8,273 nucleotides of DNA from NCBI GenBank assembly GCA_905198755.1, contig CAJKDR010000043.1:1-8273 (forward strand), written 5' to 3'. Numbering within the stretch: position 1 is the stretch's first letter; every line of letters starts with the position of its first letter. This DNA is from an uncultured Clostridiaceae bacterium (GTDB lineage: Bacteria; Bacillota; Clostridia; TANB77; CAG-508). The notes under the pieces were generated by a model. That model saw nothing but the letters and a program-made list of their open reading frames with translations. It had not been told where the DNA came from and did not search any database. This document shows positions 6,591 to 8,273 of this stretch, piece after piece. Both the position numbers and the translations under genes were made by a program.

Positions 6591-6779
6591 TATTTTCTTT
6601 TTTTCTTTTGCTGCTTTTACTAAGCCTTTAAATAATGGTCCTGGTCTGTCTGCTCTTTTTTGCACATATTTAAAACTATCTGGAAATATTCGAGTTATTA
6701 GTTTTTGACCCTTTTGAGCTATTAGAATATTTGAAAATATCTTAAAATATTCTTGTATTGCATACTCTATTGCATACAT
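6588..6779 (-). CDS. Hypothetical 63-aa basic protein, second gene of a two-gene unit
   Basis: The product is not recognised. It starts with a hydrophobic/aromatic stretch (YAIQEYFKIFSNILI), continues with KLITRIFPDSFKYVQKRADR, and ends in a Lys-rich tail (KAAKEKKKI). It has no cysteine and is clearly basic. Its ATG at 6779 lies 13 bases inside the end of the upstream 51-aa gene in another frame and has no ribosome binding site of its own, so translation by coupling is likely. A stop codon directly precedes the ATG in frame, so the start cannot lie further upstream. A hairpin follows the stop. Support is contextual (overlap, terminator), not homology. Confidence 0.55.
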   Translation of the reverse strand: MYAIEYAIQEYFKIFSNILIAQKGQKLITRIFPDSFKYVQKRADRPGPLFKGLVKAAKEKKKI

Positions 6780-6922
6780 TTATTTTGGTAGAATTTACAT
6801 ATTAAATCAAATGTATTTTCTAATGAAGCATTCTCTTTCAATGTACTTTTTACCATTATTTCTATTAAATTTTGACTTTTACCATATTTACTACATAATT
6901 TTTCTACAATTTCTTTTTCCAT
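6767..6922 (-). CDS. Hypothetical 51-aa acidic/helical protein, first gene of a two-gene unit
   Basis: The ATG at 6922 is preceded by GGAGG with six bases of spacing, the main reason to call it a gene. The 51-residue product begins MEKEIVEKLCSKYGKSQNL and looks like two or three short amphipathic helices. It has three cysteines (10, 42, 49) and no membrane segment or signal peptide. No family is recognised. Its end overlaps the 63-aa gene by 13 bases, suggesting that the two products are made together. It is preceded by a structured leader with a 12-bp inverted repeat and a hairpin, and by a predicted antisense small RNA, which together suggest RNA-level or operator control. Confidence 0.7.
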   Translation of the reverse strand: MEKEIVEKLCSKYGKSQNLIEIMVKSTLKENASLENTFDLICKFYQNKCMQ

Positions 6923-6934
6923 AATATACCTCCA

Positions 6935-6963
6935 TTGACTTTTTTAATCAAAGAATGTATACT
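6935..6963 (+). promoter_or_regulatory. Predicted plus-strand promoter of a small RNA
   Basis: TTGACT at 6935-6940, a 17-base spacer and TATACT at 6958-6963 each match the consensus at five of six positions. Transcription would begin near 6970. No ribosome binding site and long frame follow; a strong terminator lies about 70 bases downstream. The promoter overlaps the left arm of the inverted repeat at 6951-6962. Confidence 0.5.
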
Positions 6964-6996
6964 TATATTGTATATCATTGGTGAGTATACATTCTT
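6951..6996. repeat. 12-bp perfect inverted repeat in the leader of the 51-aa gene
   Basis: AAGAATGTATAC (6951-6962) and GTATACATTCTT (6985-6996) are exact reverse complements 22 bases apart. Each arm contains the self-complementary GTATAC. In DNA it could hold two operator half-sites about three helical turns apart. In the minus-strand transcript it would form a long stem just upstream of the 51-aa ribosome binding site. Confidence 0.85.
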
Positions 6997-7037
6997 GAGA
7001 GATGTCTGAAATTGCCGTTTCAGCTCTCTCTTTTTTT
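6970..7037 (+). ncRNA. Candidate small RNA of about 70 nt, antisense to the leader of the 51/63-aa unit
   Basis: The interval between the promoter at 6935-6963 and the terminator at 6997-7037 defines a short transcript with no good reading frame. It is fully complementary to the 5' leader of the minus-strand 51/63-aa unit, whose predicted start is near 7040. The 5' end is inferred from promoter spacing and the 3' end from the T-run. It was not recognised as any known RNA family. It might instead be merely the end of read-through transcription. Confidence 0.4.
6997..7037 (+). terminator. Strong hairpin terminator on the plus strand
   Basis: GAGAGA (6997-7002) pairs with TCTCTC (7025-7030), and CTGAAA (7006-7011) pairs with TTTCAG (7018-7023). 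There is a small internal loop between them and a six-base TTGCCG end loop. Seven T follow at 7031-7037. On the minus strand no T-run follows, so there it would be only a leader hairpin. Confidence 0.8.
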
Positions 7038-7046
7038 ATTGAATCT

Positions 7047-7075
7047 ATTATACTATGTCTAAAAAAATAAAAAAA
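7047..7075 (-). promoter_or_regulatory. Possible promoter of the 51/63-aa unit
   Basis: A perfect TATAAT lies on the minus strand at 7052-7047. The -35 position at spacing 17 holds only a T-run (7075-7070), so support rests on the -10. A start near 7040 would give a leader of about 118 bases that contains both the hairpin at 7030-6997 and the 12-bp inverted repeat. Confidence 0.4.
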
Positions 7076-7100
7076 GGGTAGATTTCGACAAAATCGACCC
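7060..7100 (-). terminator. Terminator of the Spo0E-like gene
   Basis: Read on the minus strand, GGGTCGATTT (7100-7091) pairs with AAATCTACCC (7085-7076) with one mismatch, around a five-base loop. TTTTTTTATTTTTTT follows. It lies about 40 bases past the stop at 7142. The loop region reads TTTTGTCGAAAT, which contains the Spo0A-box core TGTCGAA. Confidence 0.8.
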
Positions 7101-7141
7101 CAAACCCTTGATATAACTGATAAAAATTTTTTAATTTTTTT

Positions 7142-7495
7142 TTATTTTATTTGTAATTGTATGTATTTTTCTAATTTACTCCAATTCATATTACAAATAT
7201 GCTCTATTGAAATATGACTTAATAAATTATTATTAAATGCGTATTTATCCCAACTTTTTACTGTTGGAAAACTGCCAGTTTCTTTTAAAGTTTCCTTTAA
7301 TATTTCGATACACTTATAATACGTTTCTTTTATGTTATTACATTCAGGATATTGCTTTTCATTATCGTATTGCTCATTAATTAATTTATCTATTTTTACA
7401 CTTATTTTCATTGTTTCTTCTGAATTAACTCCAAATTTTTCAATTTTCTCATAAAGCTTTTCCCTTAGATTTTCTATCTTTTCATTTCTTGTCAC
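7142..7495 (-). CDS. Spo0E-like aspartyl-phosphate phosphatase with an extra C-terminal domain
   Basis: Residues about 5-43 match the Spo0E family: LREKLYEKIEKFG, a short turn, then a second helix with SVKIDKLINEQY, corresponding to the SxxLD signature (here S-V-K-I-D). Spo0E proteins dephosphorylate Spo0A~P and delay sporulation. Family members are often only 50-90 residues; this one has 117. The extra C-terminal half (about 60-113) has a helix, then SWDKYAFNNNLLSHISIEH and NMNWSKLEKYI. This looks like a small helical, possibly DNA-binding module of unknown role. The frame reaches a TTG at 7516, but the GTG at 7495 is chosen because GAAGGGG lies eight bases before it. An extended -10 is just upstream. 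The ending of the tail of the next gene resembles this C-terminal domain. Confidence 0.7.
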   Translation of the reverse strand: MTRNEKIENLREKLYEKIEKFGVNSEETMKISVKIDKLINEQYDNEKQYPECNNIKETYYKCIEILKETLKETGSFPTVKSWDKYAFNNNLLSHISIEHICNMNWSKLEKYIQLQIK

Positions 7496-7515
7496 TTTTA
7501 ACACCCCTTCATGCA

Positions 7516-7544
7516 ATTATATCATCTTTATAATTAATATAAAA
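7516..7544 (-). promoter_or_regulatory. Predicted promoter of the Spo0E-like gene
   Basis: The minus strand has TATAAT at 7521-7516 preceded by TGA (extended -10) and only TTTTAT at the -35 position (7544-7539). The predicted start near 7509 leaves almost no leader before the GAAGGGG ribosome binding site. Confidence 0.5.
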
Positions 7545-7560
7545 AGGTAATATTTTCCTA

Positions 7561-8273
7561 TCAAAAAAATTTGTACCAAAGTATATCTTCTTTCATCTGC
7601 TTAAATGTTGTATTGTTATGTGCCTCCATTGTTATTGAAGTATAGCAATTTCTTTCACTTGCTATTTTATCCCATTCGGCACTTGTTAAATTATTATTTT
7701 TCTTCACTTCTTTTTTTAATTCTTTTATTATATCAGCATGTTCTTTTTGATCTTTACTGACATATATTTTTTTATTTTTAATACTTAAACAAGTTAACCC
7801 CATAAAAGTTAAGAATCCATTGAACATCAGCATCTCGTAGCCAAACTGATAACCGGTGTAATTAAACACCACCCTGTCTATGGCATAGCACACCAGCGGA
7901 GATGCTATCGCCACATAAGGCACAAAGCGGTCACGCGGGTGCAACTTGGTGAACAGTCCGAATACAAACAGCCCCAGCAAGGGTCCGTAAGTATAGGAGG
8001 CTATAACATATATCGCATCTATCACACTCTTATTATTCACCACTTTAAATAGCAGAATGAACCCAATAAAAATTGCCGAAATGCAGAAATGAACTATCTT
8101 CCTACGTTTTTCCGCTTCTTGTTCGGGCAAATGACTGATACCCATAATATCGATGCAAAAGCTAGTGGTCAGGGCAGTCAATGCAGAATCGGCACTCGAA
8201 AAGGCAGCCGCGATAATCCCGATTGTAAAGAAAATCAACACTGCATATCCTAAATGCCCCTCTGCCGCAAACA
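7561..8273 (-). CDS. Partial Bacteroidales-type sodium/solute symporter with a fused foreign tail
   Basis: The frame is open at the right edge; an internal GTG at 8241 is not the true start. The first ~155 residues seen are the C-terminal part of an SSS-family symporter. They carry the family segment GIIAAAFSSADSALTALTTSF, then further membrane segments at about IVHFCISAIFIGFILLFKVV, YVIASYTYGPLLGLFVFGLF, VPYVAIASPLVCYAI and MLMFNGFLTFMGLTCLSI. Such proteins import solutes with Na+. Codons are G+C-balanced, as in Bacteroides, up to about 7815, then become AT-rich. The last ~75 residues are hydrophilic and Lys-rich. They end in a segment (EWDKIASERNCYTSITMEAH...) that aligns without gaps to the C-terminal domain of the Spo0E-like neighbour. 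The polypeptide as read is probably not a natural gene but two genes joined. Confidence 0.7.
   Translation of the reverse strand, partial: FAAEGHLGYAVLIFFTIGIIAAAFSSADSALTALTTSFCIDIMGISHLPEQEAEKRRKIVHFCISAIFIGFILLFKVVNNKSVIDAIYVIASYTYGPLLGLFVFGLFTKLHPRDRFVPYVAIASPLVCYAIDRVVFNYTGYQFGYEMLMFNGFLTFMGLTCLSIKNKKIYVSKDQKEHADIIKELKKEVKKNNNLTSAEWDKIASERNCYTSITMEAHNNTTFKQMKEDILWYKFF

Noticed and set aside
7002..7070. 22-codon plus-strand frame (MSEIAVSALSFFIESIILC...), which looks like a tiny hydrophobic peptide
   Set aside because: It runs straight through the strong terminator at 6997-7037 and has only a poor ribosome binding site. The hydrophobic part is explained by the T-run. Kept in mind because of the small-toxin-like look, but not supported.
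7770..7815. Insertion sequence or integrase-mediated junction as cause of the symporter fusion
   Set aside because: No terminal inverted repeats, target duplication, transposase or integrase gene, or attachment-site-like repeat is visible around the break.

Overview
The window looks like an AT-rich, low-G+C Gram-positive bacterium (Firmicutes, probably a spore-forming gut Clostridia). The grounds are strong GGAGG-type ribosome binding sites, AT-biased codons, a HrcA/CIRCE-type operator in front of groESL, a Spo0E-like gene, and MutL, MiaA and GroEL sequences of Gram-positive type. The last ~460 bases (about 7815-8273) are different. They are about half G+C against about a quarter just to the left, and they encode part of a Bacteroidales-type sodium/solute symporter. 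This is either a chimeric assembly join or a recent recombination.

Layout from left to right. Positions 1-3222 hold a minus-strand operon read from right to left: mutL (mismatch repair), miaA (tRNA A37 dimethylallyltransferase), then the first 28 codons of a membrane-anchored protein whose TTG start overlaps the end of miaA. A promoter for mutL lies at 3262-3290; mutS is not next door. Positions 3405-3688 hold two tiny plus-strand genes for Cys/Gly-rich proteins with one hydrophobic core each. A perfect hairpin at 3701-3722 ends both them and the convergent groEL. Positions 3745-5827 hold the minus-strand groES-groEL operon with a good promoter and a partly degenerate CIRCE operator.

Positions 5844-6590 hold a plus-strand unit. 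It has an 11-bp tandem repeat, an orphan terminator, an extended -10 promoter with a palindrome at the predicted start site, and a 179-aa protein whose C-terminal third resembles the RNA polymerase alpha-subunit C-terminal domain. Positions 6588-7052 hold two overlapping minus-strand small genes (51 and 63 aa, unrecognised). Their structured 5' leader is opposed by a predicted plus-strand small RNA of about 70 nt, and a 12-bp perfect inverted repeat lies between. Positions 7076-7521 hold a Spo0E-like phosphatase gene with an extra C-terminal domain, whose terminator loop contains a Spo0A-box-like sequence. Positions 7561-8273 hold the symporter fragment, fused in frame to an AT-rich tail. The end of that tail resembles the C-terminal domain of the Spo0E-like protein next door.

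The left two thirds is ordinary housekeeping (DNA repair, tRNA modification, chaperonins). The parts most worth a second look are the Cys-rich miniproteins, the sRNA/leader arrangement at 6923-7052, the stand-alone alpha-CTD-like protein, and the compositional junction near 7780-7815. No rRNA, tRNA, CRISPR array or insertion sequence was seen. No gene-free stretch exceeds 300 bases.
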